Assembly (NCBI GenBank): GCA_947466695.1
Contig: CANIFC010000004.1
Span: forward strand, 1-47,137
DNA length: 47,137 nucleotides
Direction of reading: 5' to 3'
Source of the DNA: Oxalobacteraceae bacterium
GTDB lineage: Bacteria > Pseudomonadota > Gammaproteobacteria > Burkholderiales > Burkholderiaceae_D
A program made the translations under genes and the position numbers. Shown here in pieces: positions 27,400 through 36,547 of the stretch (its first letter is position 1; each line of letters begins with the position of its first letter). The notes under the pieces were generated by a model. That model saw only the letters and a program-made list of their open reading frames with translations. It did no database searches and was not told the origin of the DNA.

Positions 27400-28530
27400 T
27401 CAGGCCAGGGCCCGTCCGATCAGGATTTTCTGGATGTCCGACGTGCCTTCATAGATCTGGCACACGCGGACATCACGATAAATTCGTTCGACCGGAAAAT
27501 CACTGACATAGCCGTAGCCGCCGTAGACCTGAATGGCGTCGGAACAGACTTTTTCCGCCATCTCGGAGGCAAACAGTTTCGCCATCGCCGCCTCTTTCAG
27601 GCAAGGCTTGCCGGCATCTTTCATACTCGCGGCATGCCAGATCAGCTGGCGCGCAGCCTCAATCTGGGTTGCCATGTCAGCGAGCTTGAACTGCACTGAC
27701 TGATGTTCAAAAATAGCCTTGCCAAAGCTGCTACGGTCTTTGGAATACGCCAGCGCCGACTCGAATGCCGCACGAGCCATACCCAACGCCTGCGAAGCAA
27801 TCCCGATACGGCCGCCTTCCAGGCCGGACAAGGCAATCTTGTAACCCTGGCCTTCTTCACCAATCAGGTTTTCTGCCGGAATGCGGCAGTTTTCAAAGAC
27901 GATCTGGGCAGTATCCGATGAATGCTGTCCCATCTTTTGCTCAAGGCTGGCGACAATATAGCCTGGGGTGCCGGTGGCAACCCAGAACGCGCTGATGCCC
28001 CTCTTGCCGGCTGCCTTATCGGTCACCGCCATGACGATGGCGACATCGGCGTGCTTGCCACTGGTGATGAATTGTTTGACGCCATTTAGCACATAAGAAT
28101 CGCCGTCGCGCCGGGCCGTTGTGCGTAGTTCAGAGGCGTCACTACCAGCGTGCGGTTCAGTCAGACAAAATGCGCCCAGCATCTCGCCCTGAGCCAGCGG
28201 TACCAGCCATTGCTTTTTCTGTGCCTCATTGGCATACATCATGGCGATGCTGCATACCGGACAGTTATTGACCGAAATCACGGTCGAGGTACCGCCATCG
28301 CCGGCCGCCACTTCTTCCAGCACCAGCGCCAGCGACAGGTAATCCATGCCGGCGCCACCATATTGTTCCGGCACGGCCACACCATAGGCACCCATCTGCG
28401 CCAGCTCCTTGAGTTCGGCAGCGGGAAAATGGTGCTCCTTGTCCCAGCGGGCGGCGTTGGGAACCAGCTTTTCGCGGGCAAAGCTGCGCATGGCGTCGCG
28501 GATCATTTCGTGTTCTGGAGTCAGTAGCAT
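27400..28530 (-). CDS. Short-chain acyl-CoA dehydrogenase
   Basis: 376 aa FAD enzyme. Segments: AFCLTEPHAGSDAS near 120-133, KQFITSGKHADV near 152-163, YGGYGYVSDFPVERIYRD near 333-350. The catalytic base is Glu361 in IYEGTS, the position used by butyryl-CoA-type dehydrogenases and not by isovaleryl-CoA dehydrogenase. Likely substrates are butyryl-, isobutyryl- or 2-methylbutyryl-CoA. The presence of IcmF, which makes butyryl-CoA, in the same window makes butyryl- or isobutyryl-CoA attractive, but this is inference. Confidence 0.92.
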   Translation of the reverse strand: MLLTPEHEMIRDAMRSFAREKLVPNAARWDKEHHFPAAELKELAQMGAYGVAVPEQYGGAGMDYLSLALVLEEVAAGDGGTSTVISVNNCPVCSIAMMYANEAQKKQWLVPLAQGEMLGAFCLTEPHAGSDASELRTTARRDGDSYVLNGVKQFITSGKHADVAIVMAVTDKAAGKRGISAFWVATGTPGYIVASLEQKMGQHSSDTAQIVFENCRIPAENLIGEEGQGYKIALSGLEGGRIGIASQALGMARAAFESALAYSKDRSSFGKAIFEHQSVQFKLADMATQIEAARQLIWHAASMKDAGKPCLKEAAMAKLFASEMAEKVCSDAIQVYGGYGYVSDFPVERIYRDVRVCQIYEGTSDIQKILIGRALA

Positions 28531-28565
28531 GGCGTTCTCAGGTAAATAAATGAAAATGAAAAGGC

Positions 28566-29237
28566 TTACCAGCCGAGGCGGGAACCGTCTTCCGTATTGA
28601 TGAAGGCGCCGTTATCGGATGCTTCCAGGCCGGCAATGGTGCGCCGGATTGCACTGGCACTATCGGCCACTTCCAGTGCGGCACCGGCACCACCCATCGC
28701 GGTTTTGACCCAACCCGGATGCAGTGCCACGCAGACCGCCTCGCGCGCCGACAGGGAGACGTCTTTCAGCACAGAATTAAGGGCAGCCTTGCTGGCGCGA
28801 TACAACCAGCCAGCCGAGTTGGAGCGCTCGCCGATAGAGGCCATGATCGAGGAGATCACCGCCAGTTTGCCACCGGCCTGATCAACCAGCGGCAACACTA
28901 CCGGCAGCAAGCGCATGGCGCCCAGCACATTGACGTGCATGACGTCATCAAACGCCTTGCCGTCCGGTGCAACGAGCGCATCGGTTTGCGGGCCATAGAG
29001 GCCGGCATTCAATATCGCGACGTGTATTTTTTCATCTTTCAGTTTCAGGCCAAACTGGGCGCAGTCCGCTGCCTGCGTGATGTCAAGCGGCAGGACCTCA
29101 CAGCCGGCGGCCAGCAGGCTGGCCAGATCTTCAGCCTTGCGTGCAGTAGCGATAACGCGCCAGCCGTCTGCCAGATAGTGTTTTGCCAATTCCTGGCCAA
29201 TGCCGCGTGAGGCACCGATAATCAACGCTGTGGACAT
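28566..29237 (-). CDS. Short-chain dehydrogenase/reductase
   Basis: 223 aa classical SDR. GASRGIG at 8-14 binds the nucleotide, ILNAGLYG is near 75-82, the Ser lies near 129-130 (ISSIMAS), and Tyr146 and Lys150 form YRASK. C-factor-like and carbonyl-reductase SDRs of this size fit best; the substrate is unknown. ATG 29237 is chosen over an in-frame TTG at 29252. It lies between the acyl-CoA dehydrogenase and the thiolase on the same strand, so a role in acyl-CoA or ketone metabolism is possible. Confidence 0.88.
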   Translation of the reverse strand: MSTALIIGASRGIGQELAKHYLADGWRVIATARKAEDLASLLAAGCEVLPLDITQAADCAQFGLKLKDEKIHVAILNAGLYGPQTDALVAPDGKAFDDVMHVNVLGAMRLLPVVLPLVDQAGGKLAVISSIMASIGERSNSAGWLYRASKAALNSVLKDVSLSAREAVCVALHPGWVKTAMGGAGAALEVADSASAIRRTIAGLEASDNGAFINTEDGSRLGW

Positions 29238-29348
29238 GTCGTTCACTTTCAAAATCGATAGAAATGTAATAACGCAATTTTCAAGGCTTGAAATTGCGCT
29301 TCACCTGTCGGATAACCAGATACTGGATAAAGACACGGGGCGCAAGTC

Positions 29349-29390
29349 GCAAAACGCTGTACTACGTACGTTTTAAAAACTGCGTTTTGC
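29349..29390. other. Strong inverted repeat between thiolase and SDR genes
   Basis: The arms 29349-29360 and 29379-29390 (GCAAAACGCTGT with ACTGCGTTTTGC) pair 11 of 12, around an 18-base AT-rich loop. It sits in the 213-base gap after the thiolase stop. There is no long T run beyond the stem on the minus strand, so it may be a processing or stability hairpin, a weak terminator, or a dispersed repeat. Confidence 0.6.
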
Positions 29391-29450
29391 CAATGCGCTT
29401 TGTCATGCAACGATGCGTCCGGAAATCACCTTGATGAAGCGCACAGAGAC

Positions 29451-30647
29451 TTACGCCATTTCAATCGCAATCGCAGTACCCTCACCACCACCAATGCACA
29501 GCGAGGCAATACCGCGTTTCTTGCCGTGCTTTTTCAAGGCACCGATCAGGGTGATGATGATGCGGGCACCGGACGAACCGATAGGATGACCCATCGCGCA
29601 GGCACCGCCGTGAACGTTGAGCTTGTCGTGGCTGATGCCAAGCTCTTTCATCGCCGCCATCGGCACGACAGCAAAGGCTTCGTTGATTTCGAACAGGTCA
29701 ACTTCGCTGGTGGTCCAGCCGATTTTTTTATACAGCTTGTTGATGGCACCGATCGGGGCGGTAGTGAACCAGCCCGGTTCCTGCGCGTGCGTGGCGTGAC
29801 CGATGATTTTGGCGATCACGGTCAGCCCCAGCTCTTTCGCTTTTGATTCCCGCATCAGCACCAGTGCAGAAGCGCCATCGTTGATGGAGGAAGAAGAGGC
29901 AGCGGTGATGGTGCCGTCTTTTTTAAACGCCGGCTTTAACGCCGGAATCTTGTCGAGCCGGGCTTTCAACGGGCCTTCATCCTTGTCGATGATCACATCA
30001 CCGCCACGTCCGGAAACAGTAACCGGCGCCATTTCCCAGGCAAACGAGCCATCCGCAGTCGCCGCTTGCGCACGCTTGACGGAAGTGATGGCGAATGCAT
30101 CCTGCTCTTCACGGGTGAAGCCATACTTGGCCGCGCAATCTTCCGCGAAAGTGCCCATCGAGCGACCGCCGCCTTTTTCATCTTTCAGGTAAGCGTCTTC
30201 CAGGCCGTCGAGCATCATGTGATCAAAAATCTGGCCGTGGCCGATACGGTAGCCACCGCGTGCTTTCGGGATCAGGTAAGGTGCGTTGGTCATCGACTCC
30301 ATCCCGCCGGTCACCATGATGTCATTGCTGCCGGCAGTAATGGCATCAAACGCGAGCATGGTTGCCTTCATGGCGGAACCGCACATCTTGGATAAAGTGA
30401 CGGCACCGGTCGAGACGGGCAAACCCGCACCAAGCGTCGCCTGGCGAGCCGGTGCCTGCCCCTGACCGGCCATCAGGCAATTACCAAACAGGACTTCTTC
30501 TACCAGCTCAGGCTTGACGCCGGCGCGGGCCACTGCCGCCTTGATGGCGACTGCGCCTAACTGAACGGCGGTCACACTGGAAAAATCACCTTGAAAAGCG
30601 CCCATTGGGGTACGGGCGGCACCGACGATAACGATAGGATCATTCAT
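29451..30647 (-). CDS. Acetyl-CoA acetyltransferase (thiolase)
   Basis: 398 aa biosynthetic-type thiolase, AtoB/PhaA-like. Catalytic residues are visible: Cys89 in SKMCGSAMK, His354 in AMGHPIGSSG, Cys384 in CIGGGEGT. It interconverts two acetyl-CoA and acetoacetyl-CoA, so it can consume the acetoacetyl unit from leucine breakdown or feed polyhydroxybutyrate synthesis. No CoA transferase or acetoacetyl-CoA synthetase is in the window. GGAG lies eight bases before ATG 30647. A short palindrome (30703-30715) lies upstream. Confidence 0.95.
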   Translation of the reverse strand: MNDPIVIVGAARTPMGAFQGDFSSVTAVQLGAVAIKAAVARAGVKPELVEEVLFGNCLMAGQGQAPARQATLGAGLPVSTGAVTLSKMCGSAMKATMLAFDAITAGSNDIMVTGGMESMTNAPYLIPKARGGYRIGHGQIFDHMMLDGLEDAYLKDEKGGGRSMGTFAEDCAAKYGFTREEQDAFAITSVKRAQAATADGSFAWEMAPVTVSGRGGDVIIDKDEGPLKARLDKIPALKPAFKKDGTITAASSSSINDGASALVLMRESKAKELGLTVIAKIIGHATHAQEPGWFTTAPIGAINKLYKKIGWTTSEVDLFEINEAFAVVPMAAMKELGISHDKLNVHGGACAMGHPIGSSGARIIITLIGALKKHGKKRGIASLCIGGGEGTAIAIEMA

Positions 30648-30702
30648 TGTTCATCTCCAAAATTTATCTTGCATTGACTGCGACGGGAACAGTGCAACCT
30701 CA

Positions 30703-30715
30703 AGTGCATTGCACT
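30703..30715. promoter_or_regulatory. Candidate operator upstream of the thiolase gene
   Basis: AGTGCA-T-TGCACT is a perfect 6-1-6 palindrome about 56 bp before the thiolase ATG, with a further AGTGCAA at 30691-30697. The TGCA-rich character recalls sites of regulators of polyhydroxyalkanoate genes, but I cannot confirm a match to a known consensus. Confidence 0.4.
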
Positions 30716-30784
30716 GCTTTATGCTTGGTGTTGCTTCCTGATATGCTCATTTTTACTGATTTGATTCTTTTCTGAATTGCTAAT

Positions 30785-30808
30785 TTGCTGACTTGCTGAC
30801 TTGCTGAA
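30785..30808. repeat. Three tandem copies of an 8-bp unit
   Basis: TTGCTGAC at 30785-30792 and 30793-30800, then TTGCTGAA at 30801-30808, in the gap between aceK and the thiolase gene. Probable replication slippage. Confidence 0.7.
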
Positions 30809-30860
30809 TTATTGATGTTTGCTCTTGCTGGCTTATGCCGGTGTTATTTCCAGTTTTGAT

Positions 30861-32681
30861 CTACTCTTCAACCTCGAACGAAATTTCTGTCTTGACCATC
30901 GTTGCTTCCGGTGTGAGCTGATGACAGAAACGGATTTCCTGCGGATAGGGGAACACATCGTCGACCTGTCCGTCGAGAATCCGTTGCTTGCGCGTCTGCC
31001 AGTACTCAGCGGTCAGCAGATCTGCATGATGCTGCAGGAAATACTTGCGCACCTTGACATTGCCCAACAAAAAAGTACCGAACTGCTCGGGGAATACGTC
31101 GTATTTTCCGACCGGATACCAGGGCTCGGCAGCCATCTCGTCCTCTTCATTACGCGGCAAGGGAATGGTGCGGAAATTACAGTCCGTGACGTATTCAATT
31201 TCATCGTAATCATAAAAGACGACCCGGCCATGACGCGTCACGCCAAAGTTTTTATACAGCATGTCACCCGGAAAAATATTCGCCCCGACCAGCTCTTTAA
31301 TGGCGTTGCCATACTCAAAAATACCGTGGTCCATCGCCGCATCATCACCATTTTTTTCTGCCTGGGTCAGCCAGAGATTAAGCGGCACCATGCGACGCTC
31401 GATGTAGAGGTGCTTGATGATGACCTCGTGATCCGTCACTTCCAGCAGCGAGGGCGCATGTTTCCTGATCTCGGCCAGCAAGGCTTCGGAAAAACGCCGG
31501 CGCGGAAAGGCGACATCCGAGTATTCCAGGGTATCAGCCATGCGACCGACGCGATCGTGGTTTTTTACCAGCAAATATTTTTCCTTGATGATCGCCTTGG
31601 TTGTCTCTTTCGGCGGCGGAAAAAAATCCTTGATCAGCTTGAACACATACGGAAACGAGGGCAGCGCAAAGACCAGCATAACCAGGCCGCGGATACCGGG
31701 CGCTGCATCAATGACGTCGGACGAATACTTGAGATGATGCAGGAAATCGCGGTAAAACAAATTCTTGCCATGTTTTTGCAAACCCAGCATGGTGTAAATT
31801 TCGCTGCGCGGTTTTTTCGGCAGAATGCTGCGGATGAACTGGACATAGGCGGACGGGACTTCCATGTCGACCATGAAATAGGCGCGCGTGAAAGAAAACA
31901 GTACCGTGATCTGCATCGTGTCAAAGAGCACGGTGTCGAGCACCAGTTCACCCTTGCGGTTATGCATGACCGGCACGACGAACGGATACTCCCGGTTGCC
32001 GTTGATGCCCTTGCCGATGATATAGGCAGATTTATTGCGGTAGAACAAGCTGGCCAGCACCTGAATCTGATGATTTGGCTCTAGCGTAGCGCTACCGAAA
32101 ATAACCCGCAGGCGTTGCTCGACATAGCCAATATCGCGCTTGAGATCGGCAAAGCGGGCATTGAGCTGGAAATTGGTGACGATCCGCTTGAGGGTGAAAT
32201 TGAGGCCGTCTTTGGCCGGGTAATACACGCGGTAAGTCGGTGGGGTATCTTCTGCCTCAATATATTCGGTTGAGGTGGACGGCCGGACAAAGATGAAATC
32301 ATTATGAAAATAATTCCTGTGCAGCAGCTTGGTACAGACAGTATTGAAAAAAGTTTCCGCCAGTTCAGGCTGAAAGTGATTGATCAATAAGCCCATGTAA
32401 TGCAACTTGACCTCGCGCCAGACTTCATCGCTCAGGTCTTCCTGATGGTATTCGTCTTCCATGATCTGCACGCACTCCTTGACGCGCGCATCATAAAAAC
32501 CAATGCGTTCGCGCGCCGATTGCTGCGCGGTATTCCAGTCGCCACGCTCAAAATCACGTTTCGCACCCTGGCTGGAACTGCGGAACAAGCGGTAGTGCTT
32601 GTCGAAGCCATCAAGAATGCTGCGCGCAATGTCGAAAGCGATCTGGGACGACAAGAGTTTGGGAAAGGCGACTTGGTTCAT
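30861..32681 (-). CDS. aceK: Isocitrate dehydrogenase kinase/phosphatase
   Basis: 606 aa, the normal AceK length. Phosphorylates isocitrate dehydrogenase to send isocitrate into the glyoxylate shunt, and removes the phosphate when the shunt is not needed. The N-terminal regulatory domain (about 1-310) is followed by a kinase-like domain. [19 protein letters not shown] fits the ATP-binding loop, and [20 protein letters not shown] near 475-495 holds the catalytic Asp-rich core. It is next to leucine-degradation genes that yield acetyl-CoA, whose use as sole carbon source requires the shunt. aceA and aceB are not in view. Confidence 0.97.
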   Translation of the reverse strand: MNQVAFPKLLSSQIAFDIARSILDGFDKHYRLFRSSSQGAKRDFERGDWNTAQQSARERIGFYDARVKECVQIMEDEYHQEDLSDEVWREVKLHYMGLLINHFQPELAETFFNTVCTKLLHRNYFHNDFIFVRPSTSTEYIEAEDTPPTYRVYYPAKDGLNFTLKRIVTNFQLNARFADLKRDIGYVEQRLRVIFGSATLEPNHQIQVLASLFYRNKSAYIIGKGINGNREYPFVVPVMHNRKGELVLDTVLFDTMQITVLFSFTRAYFMVDMEVPSAYVQFIRSILPKKPRSEIYTMLGLQKHGKNLFYRDFLHHLKYSSDVIDAAPGIRGLVMLVFALPSFPYVFKLIKDFFPPPKETTKAIIKEKYLLVKNHDRVGRMADTLEYSDVAFPRRRFSEALLAEIRKHAPSLLEVTDHEVIIKHLYIERRMVPLNLWLTQAEKNGDDAAMDHGIFEYGNAIKELVGANIFPGDMLYKNFGVTRHGRVVFYDYDEIEYVTDCNFRTIPLPRNEEDEMAAEPWYPVGKYDVFPEQFGTFLLGNVKVRKYFLQHHADLLTAEYWQTRKQRILDGQVDDVFPYPQEIRFCHQLTPEATMVKTEISFEVEE

Positions 32682-32736
32682 GGCTGGCTCGGCGGATCAA
32701 GGGTTATTGGTCGGTTATTGGTGGGCTGCTACGCAC

Positions 32737-33651
32737 TTATAACTTACCCCAAGCCTGTATTTTTTGCAAATCGACCGAAATTCCACCGCAGACAATAATC
32801 AATGGTTGCTGGAACCGGGCCAGTTCCGGCAAATTTTGGTAGGCCACTGCCAGTGCCGCTCCGCATGCCGGTTCCACCAGCGTGCGCATGTCGCTGGCGA
32901 AACGTACGCAGGCATCGAGTGCCTGCGCATCCGTCACCGTGACGCTGCCGATATCGTGCCTGCGCGTCCAGTCCAGTGCCTGTTGCGCCACCCGGCGCGC
33001 ACCCAGTGTGGTGGCCACCGAGGTAATTGCAGGTAGTGTCACCAGCTCACCGGCTTGTATCGCCGCGTGCAGGGAGGCAGCACCCTCGGTTTCAACTGCA
33101 ATAATCGGGATATGCGACAAGCCATTGCGTTGCAAGCCGAGAGCGATCCCGCTGAGCAGGCCACCACCACCGACCGAACAGATGACGACATCAAAGCTGT
33201 CATGCGCCACTTCGTCGATGACGCTGGCGTTACCGTCCCAGATATCGGGATGATCAAAGGGCGGAATATAGACCGTACCTGGCTGCGTGCAGATCTGCAG
33301 CGCCGCCTGATTGGTCTCGTCCCACACCTCACCCGTCACAATCACCGTCGCGCCAATCGCACGAATTTCCTTACGCACACTCTCATGCGTCGTATGCGGC
33401 ACCAGTATCGTCGTGGTCACACCCAGCGCGGCACCGGCAAAAGCGGCGGCAAAACCGGCATTGCCACCCGAGGGACAAACCAGGTGTGTCGCCCCTTGCG
33501 CTAGCGCACGCTGGCACATCAGGCCAATACCGCGCAACTTGAAGGAACCGGCTGGCTGGCTGCTTTCCATTTTCAGCCAGACGCGCTTGCCCAACTGGCT
33601 GGACAAGGCACGGTGCTGCAGGAGCGGCGTATGTAGATGAAGTGGCGTCAT
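32737..33651 (-). CDS. L-serine/threonine dehydratase-like PLP enzyme
   Basis: 304 aa fold-type-II PLP enzyme. PLP lysine is Lys38 in AGSFKLRG, the Asn loop is SGGNAGFAAA near 62-71, and the phosphate loop is SVGGGGLLSG near 165. At about 300 residues without an ACT domain it resembles mammalian-type serine dehydratase more than IlvA. It would release pyruvate or 2-oxobutyrate. It lies 55 bases upstream of aceK on the same strand. The 277-base gap before it (33652-33928) shows nothing recognisable. Confidence 0.88.
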   Translation of the reverse strand: MTPLHLHTPLLQHRALSSQLGKRVWLKMESSQPAGSFKLRGIGLMCQRALAQGATHLVCPSGGNAGFAAAFAGAALGVTTTILVPHTTHESVRKEIRAIGATVIVTGEVWDETNQAALQICTQPGTVYIPPFDHPDIWDGNASVIDEVAHDSFDVVICSVGGGGLLSGIALGLQRNGLSHIPIIAVETEGAASLHAAIQAGELVTLPAITSVATTLGARRVAQQALDWTRRHDIGSVTVTDAQALDACVRFASDMRTLVEPACGAALAVAYQNLPELARFQQPLIIVCGGISVDLQKIQAWGKL

Positions 33652-33928
33652 ACCGGCAATATAAAAGTTAAGCGTTGATTCGTCGGATTGGAAGCCAAAA
33701 GTGATTCGGCAAAGTCATGGTCATGGTGTCGATGAATGCCACATTTTTTGGCAACACTCGCAAAAGCCTGACAGCCTGAAACCAGTTCATCTCGCATCAC
33801 CAACCGGGTCAGCGTGAAAGCGGCAGCGGGATGTTTTTATACCCCCGCTACATCATGCCGGCAATCGCATGACAGGATTACAGCAAGCCGCAATCCGCAA
33901 TCCGGTCGTGCGGACCATGGCATGAGCC

Positions 33929-35113
33929 TTATTTGGTTTCGGCAAATAACTCACGGCCGATGAGCATACGGCGAATTTCGCTGGTACCGGCACCGATCTC
34001 ATACAACTTGGCGTCGCGCCATAAACGGCCGACCGGATAGTCATTGATGTAGCCATTGCCGCCCAGCGCCTGAATCGCTTCGCCCGCCATCCATGTCGCT
34101 TTTTCAGCAGAGTACAAGATCGCCCCGGCCGCGTCTTTTCGCAAGGACCGCAATGCCGCCGGATTTTTTGCCCTGTCACACGCCTGGCCTACTGCATACA
34201 CATAGGCCTTGCAGGCCATCATGGTGGAATACATGTCGGCCAGCTTACCTTGCATCAGCTGAAATTCACCGATAGCCTGGCCAAACTGCTTACGGTCGTG
34301 CACATACGGCACCACGACATCCATACAGGCCTGCATGATTCCCAACGGTCCGCCCGACAGCACGGCACGTTCAAAATCGAGACCGGACATCAGCACGTTC
34401 ACCCCCTGGCCAAGGCCGCCGAGGATGTTTTCAGCCGGTACTTCACAATCCTGGAACACCAGTTCACCGGTATGTGAACCGCGCATGCCAAGCTTGTCGA
34501 GCTTTTGCGCAACGCTGAAGCCCTTGAAATCCTTTTCAATCAGGAATGCCGTCATGCCACGCGATCCGGCATCCAGATCGGTCTTGGCGTAGACCACCAA
34601 TACATCGGCATCGGGGCCATTGGTAATCCACATCTTGGTACCGTTCAGCACCCAGCGGTCACCCTTGAGGTCGGCCCGCAGTTTCATGCTGACAACGTCG
34701 GAGCCAGCGTTAGGCTCCGACATCGCCAACGCACCGATAAACTCACCGCTAATCAGTTTTGGTAAATATTTGGCTTTTTGCGCCGCATTTCCGTTACGGT
34801 TGATCTGGTTCACGCACAGGTTGGAATGCGCACCATACGACAAGCCGACGGAAGCCGACGCGCGCGAGATCTCTTCCATTGCCACAATGTGCGCCAGATA
34901 TCCCATGCTGGTGCCACCATATTCTTCCGTTACGGTCATGCCGTGCACACCCAGATCGCCCATCTTGCGCCAGAGGTCCATCGGGAACTGGTCGTTGCGG
35001 TCAATATCAGAGGCGCGCGGTGCAATTTCAGCTTCAGCGAATTGCTGTACGGCTTCGCGCAGGGCAGCGATATCTTCGCCATGGTCAAAGGTCAAACCGG
35101 GTAAATGCAACAT
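33929..35113 (-). CDS. liuA: Isovaleryl-CoA dehydrogenase
   Basis: 394 aa FAD enzyme oxidising isovaleryl-CoA to 3-methylcrotonyl-CoA, the committed leucine step. Two features identify it among acyl-CoA dehydrogenases: the catalytic base Glu248 in [14 protein letters not shown], and Gly-Ala in place of Glu in [12 protein letters not shown] at the C-terminus. [12 protein letters not shown] and WITNGPDAD are FAD/substrate segments. ATG 35113 has GAGGA five bases upstream and gives the usual length; longer frames (35128 or 35287) are not supported. It lies 107 bases after the thioesterase gene, downstream of a LiuR-type operator. Confidence 0.96.
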   Translation of the reverse strand: MLHLPGLTFDHGEDIAALREAVQQFAEAEIAPRASDIDRNDQFPMDLWRKMGDLGVHGMTVTEEYGGTSMGYLAHIVAMEEISRASASVGLSYGAHSNLCVNQINRNGNAAQKAKYLPKLISGEFIGALAMSEPNAGSDVVSMKLRADLKGDRWVLNGTKMWITNGPDADVLVVYAKTDLDAGSRGMTAFLIEKDFKGFSVAQKLDKLGMRGSHTGELVFQDCEVPAENILGGLGQGVNVLMSGLDFERAVLSGGPLGIMQACMDVVVPYVHDRKQFGQAIGEFQLMQGKLADMYSTMMACKAYVYAVGQACDRAKNPAALRSLRKDAAGAILYSAEKATWMAGEAIQALGGNGYINDYPVGRLWRDAKLYEIGAGTSEIRRMLIGRELFAETK

Positions 35114-35220
35114 GTCATCCTCGCTCATAAAGTTAGTTAAAATTTTTATTTTTAATGTAAAGCAACAGCGTATTGCATGACGGATCAGGTTAGAGCCGGT
35201 TCCGCTGCCAGCGCAAATAT

Positions 35221-35691
35221 TCAGGCTGGCAGCTTTTCGGGCGAGCCTTTGGGAATCACAAACAGCGTTTGCTGCATGATGGCGCACAATTTTTCCTTAC
35301 CCTGATTCACGACAAAGACTTCGGCACTACTCACCACCAGCGTCTTGCCAGCCTTGAGTACCTTGCCACGCGCGATCAGGGTGTCGCCGATAGCGGGCGC
35401 GACAAAGTTAATCTTGTATTCTGCAGATAAGCACTCACTCACTGGCATCAGCTGTGTATTGGCGGCGTAACCCCCGGCAGCATCGGCCATGGTACCAATG
35501 ACACCACCGTGAAAATAGCCGTGCTGCTGCGTTACCAAGGGGCTCATGGGCAAGCTGATTTCACAGGTGCCCGGTGCCATGCCGGTCAGGCGGGCATTCC
35601 ATGCATGCAGCACCCCTTGGGCGTTGAAGCTTTCCAGCAGGAGCAGCGCCAGCGTGTGATCAAGCGTTGCGACATTTTTTTCATTGCTCAT
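35221..35691 (-). CDS. PaaI-type hotdog thioesterase
   Basis: 156 aa hotdog fold. [21 protein letters not shown] near 57-77 is the PaaI/YbgC-type active-site region (HGGxxxxxxDxAGG). It hydrolyses acyl-CoAs; the specific acyl group is unknown. Between the LiuR-type operator (35807-35836) and the isovaleryl-CoA dehydrogenase gene, it may relieve build-up of isovaleryl- or methylcrotonyl-CoA and recycle CoA. GGGAA precedes ATG 35691. Confidence 0.88.
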   Translation of the reverse strand: MSNEKNVATLDHTLALLLLESFNAQGVLHAWNARLTGMAPGTCEISLPMSPLVTQQHGYFHGGVIGTMADAAGGYAANTQLMPVSECLSAEYKINFVAPAIGDTLIARGKVLKAGKTLVVSSAEVFVVNQGKEKLCAIMQQTLFVIPKGSPEKLPA

Positions 35692-35806
35692 CAGTATTCC
35701 CTGTGTCGAAGTTCAGTCTATAAAAAGACGCTCCGCAGATTTTGCGCAAGAAGCGAACAGGACAAAAAAATATCCGCTTAATGCCCATAAAAATAAAATA
35801 GTACCC

Positions 35807-35836
35807 TTAATTGACGTTAACGTAAACGTCAATTAA
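35807..35836. promoter_or_regulatory. LiuR-type operator upstream of thioesterase/ivd
   Basis: A 30-bp near-perfect palindrome (28 of 30 positions self-complementary) whose 20-bp core, 35812-35831, is identical to the site before icmF at 4266-4285. It lies between liuR and the thioesterase gene, about 116 bp before the latter's ATG, and should control the thioesterase-ivd unit. Confidence 0.85.
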
Positions 35837-35879
35837 GAACTCAGCACATTTTTTAGAAATACTATGCTGTCAGTCCAGT

Positions 35880-36278
35880 TTATTTTGGGTTCTCCGGATC
35901 CGTCAGAATCAGCAAGCGCTTGCTTTCTTCTTCATGGGCACTAATTTCGGCCAGCATGATCTCGATATCTTCTTGCTGCACCTCAAGCGCAGCCCTGTGC
36001 CTTGCCAGCACCAGCAAAAAACTTTGCAGCTGCAGGGCGGTATCTTTGGGCGAGTCGTACATGTCGACCAGGCTCTTGATGTCCGACAGGCTCAAGCCAA
36101 GGCGCTTGCCACGCAAGGTCAGTTTCAGGTGCGTGCGTTCGCGGGCAGTGTAGACCCGGTTACGTCCGCTCGGACCCTCACGGGTGGGACTGATCAGACC
36201 CTGGTCTTCATAGAAACGGATCGCACGAGGGGTAATGTCGAATTCTCTTGCGAGTTCAGTAATGGTATAGGTAGCCAT
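35880..36278 (-). CDS. liuR: MerR-family regulator of leucine catabolism
   Basis: 132 aa. The MerR winged HTH is at residues 4-40 (TITELAREFDITPRAIRFYE, then GLISPTREG) followed by a dimerisation helix to about 120. There is no metal-binding Cys, which fits LiuR, whose family controls branched-chain amino acid and short-chain acyl-CoA genes in proteobacteria. It directly neighbours the thioesterase and ivd genes. A degenerate copy of the shared palindrome (36330-36349) lies upstream, pointing to autoregulation. The ligand is unknown; an acyl-CoA intermediate is plausible. Confidence 0.92.
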   Translation of the reverse strand: MATYTITELAREFDITPRAIRFYEDQGLISPTREGPSGRNRVYTARERTHLKLTLRGKRLGLSLSDIKSLVDMYDSPKDTALQLQSFLLVLARHRAALEVQQEDIEIMLAEISAHEEESKRLLILTDPENPK

Positions 36279-36329
36279 GGTGTTTAAAAATACAGGATGT
36301 CGATTTTTTTATTACAATCTGATATAAAC

Positions 36330-36349
36330 CGCAGTTTACGTTAACGTCA
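36330..36349. promoter_or_regulatory. Degenerate LiuR-type operator before liuR
   Basis: On the minus strand this reads TGACGTTAACGTAAACTGCG, matching 16 of 20 bases of the two perfect sites and losing only the distal half-site end. It lies 52-71 bp before the liuR ATG and about 200 bp before the divergent metallo-hydrolase gene. A weaker site at the regulator's own promoter would suit autoregulation. Confidence 0.75.
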
Positions 36350-36376
36350 CATGATGATGAATCGCATTGTAGGACA

Positions 36377-36390
36377 TTCTGCAAGCAGAA
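36377..36390. promoter_or_regulatory. Perfect short palindrome in liuR/MBL intergenic region
   Basis: TTCTGC-AA-GCAGAA, 6-2-6 perfect. It lies between the LiuR-type site and the inverted repeat near the metallo-hydrolase start. No known regulator is recognised for it. Confidence 0.35.
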
Positions 36391-36498
36391 CGCCACAATA
36401 ATCATCAATAGAAAGTAAACTAGACAACACCACCAGTTTGGGGCGGCACGGCCAGATCATCCGGCTGAGTCGCCTTACCGGAGGGGCTTGCGGTAACA

Positions 36499-36517
36499 AT
36501 TGTGATTAAGTCACAAT
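36499..36517. promoter_or_regulatory. Inverted repeat upstream of the metallo-hydrolase gene
   Basis: ATTGTGA-TTAAG-TCACAAT is a perfect 7-5-7 inverted repeat ending 31 bp before ATG 36548. The TGTGA/TCACA half sites resemble those of CRP-family proteins, but the spacer is 5 rather than 6 bases. A second small stem (TTACCG/CGGTAA, 36475-36496) lies just upstream. Confidence 0.5.
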
Positions 36518-36547
36518 GAAGAAATAACAATAAAGAGAGTAGACACA

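Noticed and set aside
30819-32084. 421-codon plus-strand frame over aceK
   Set aside because: Fully antisense to AceK, with composition typical of a shadow frame and no ribosome site or domain.
36499-36517. Canonical CRP/Vfr site
   Set aside because: Half sites match but the spacer is 5 bases, not 6, so I report only an inverted repeat of unknown factor.
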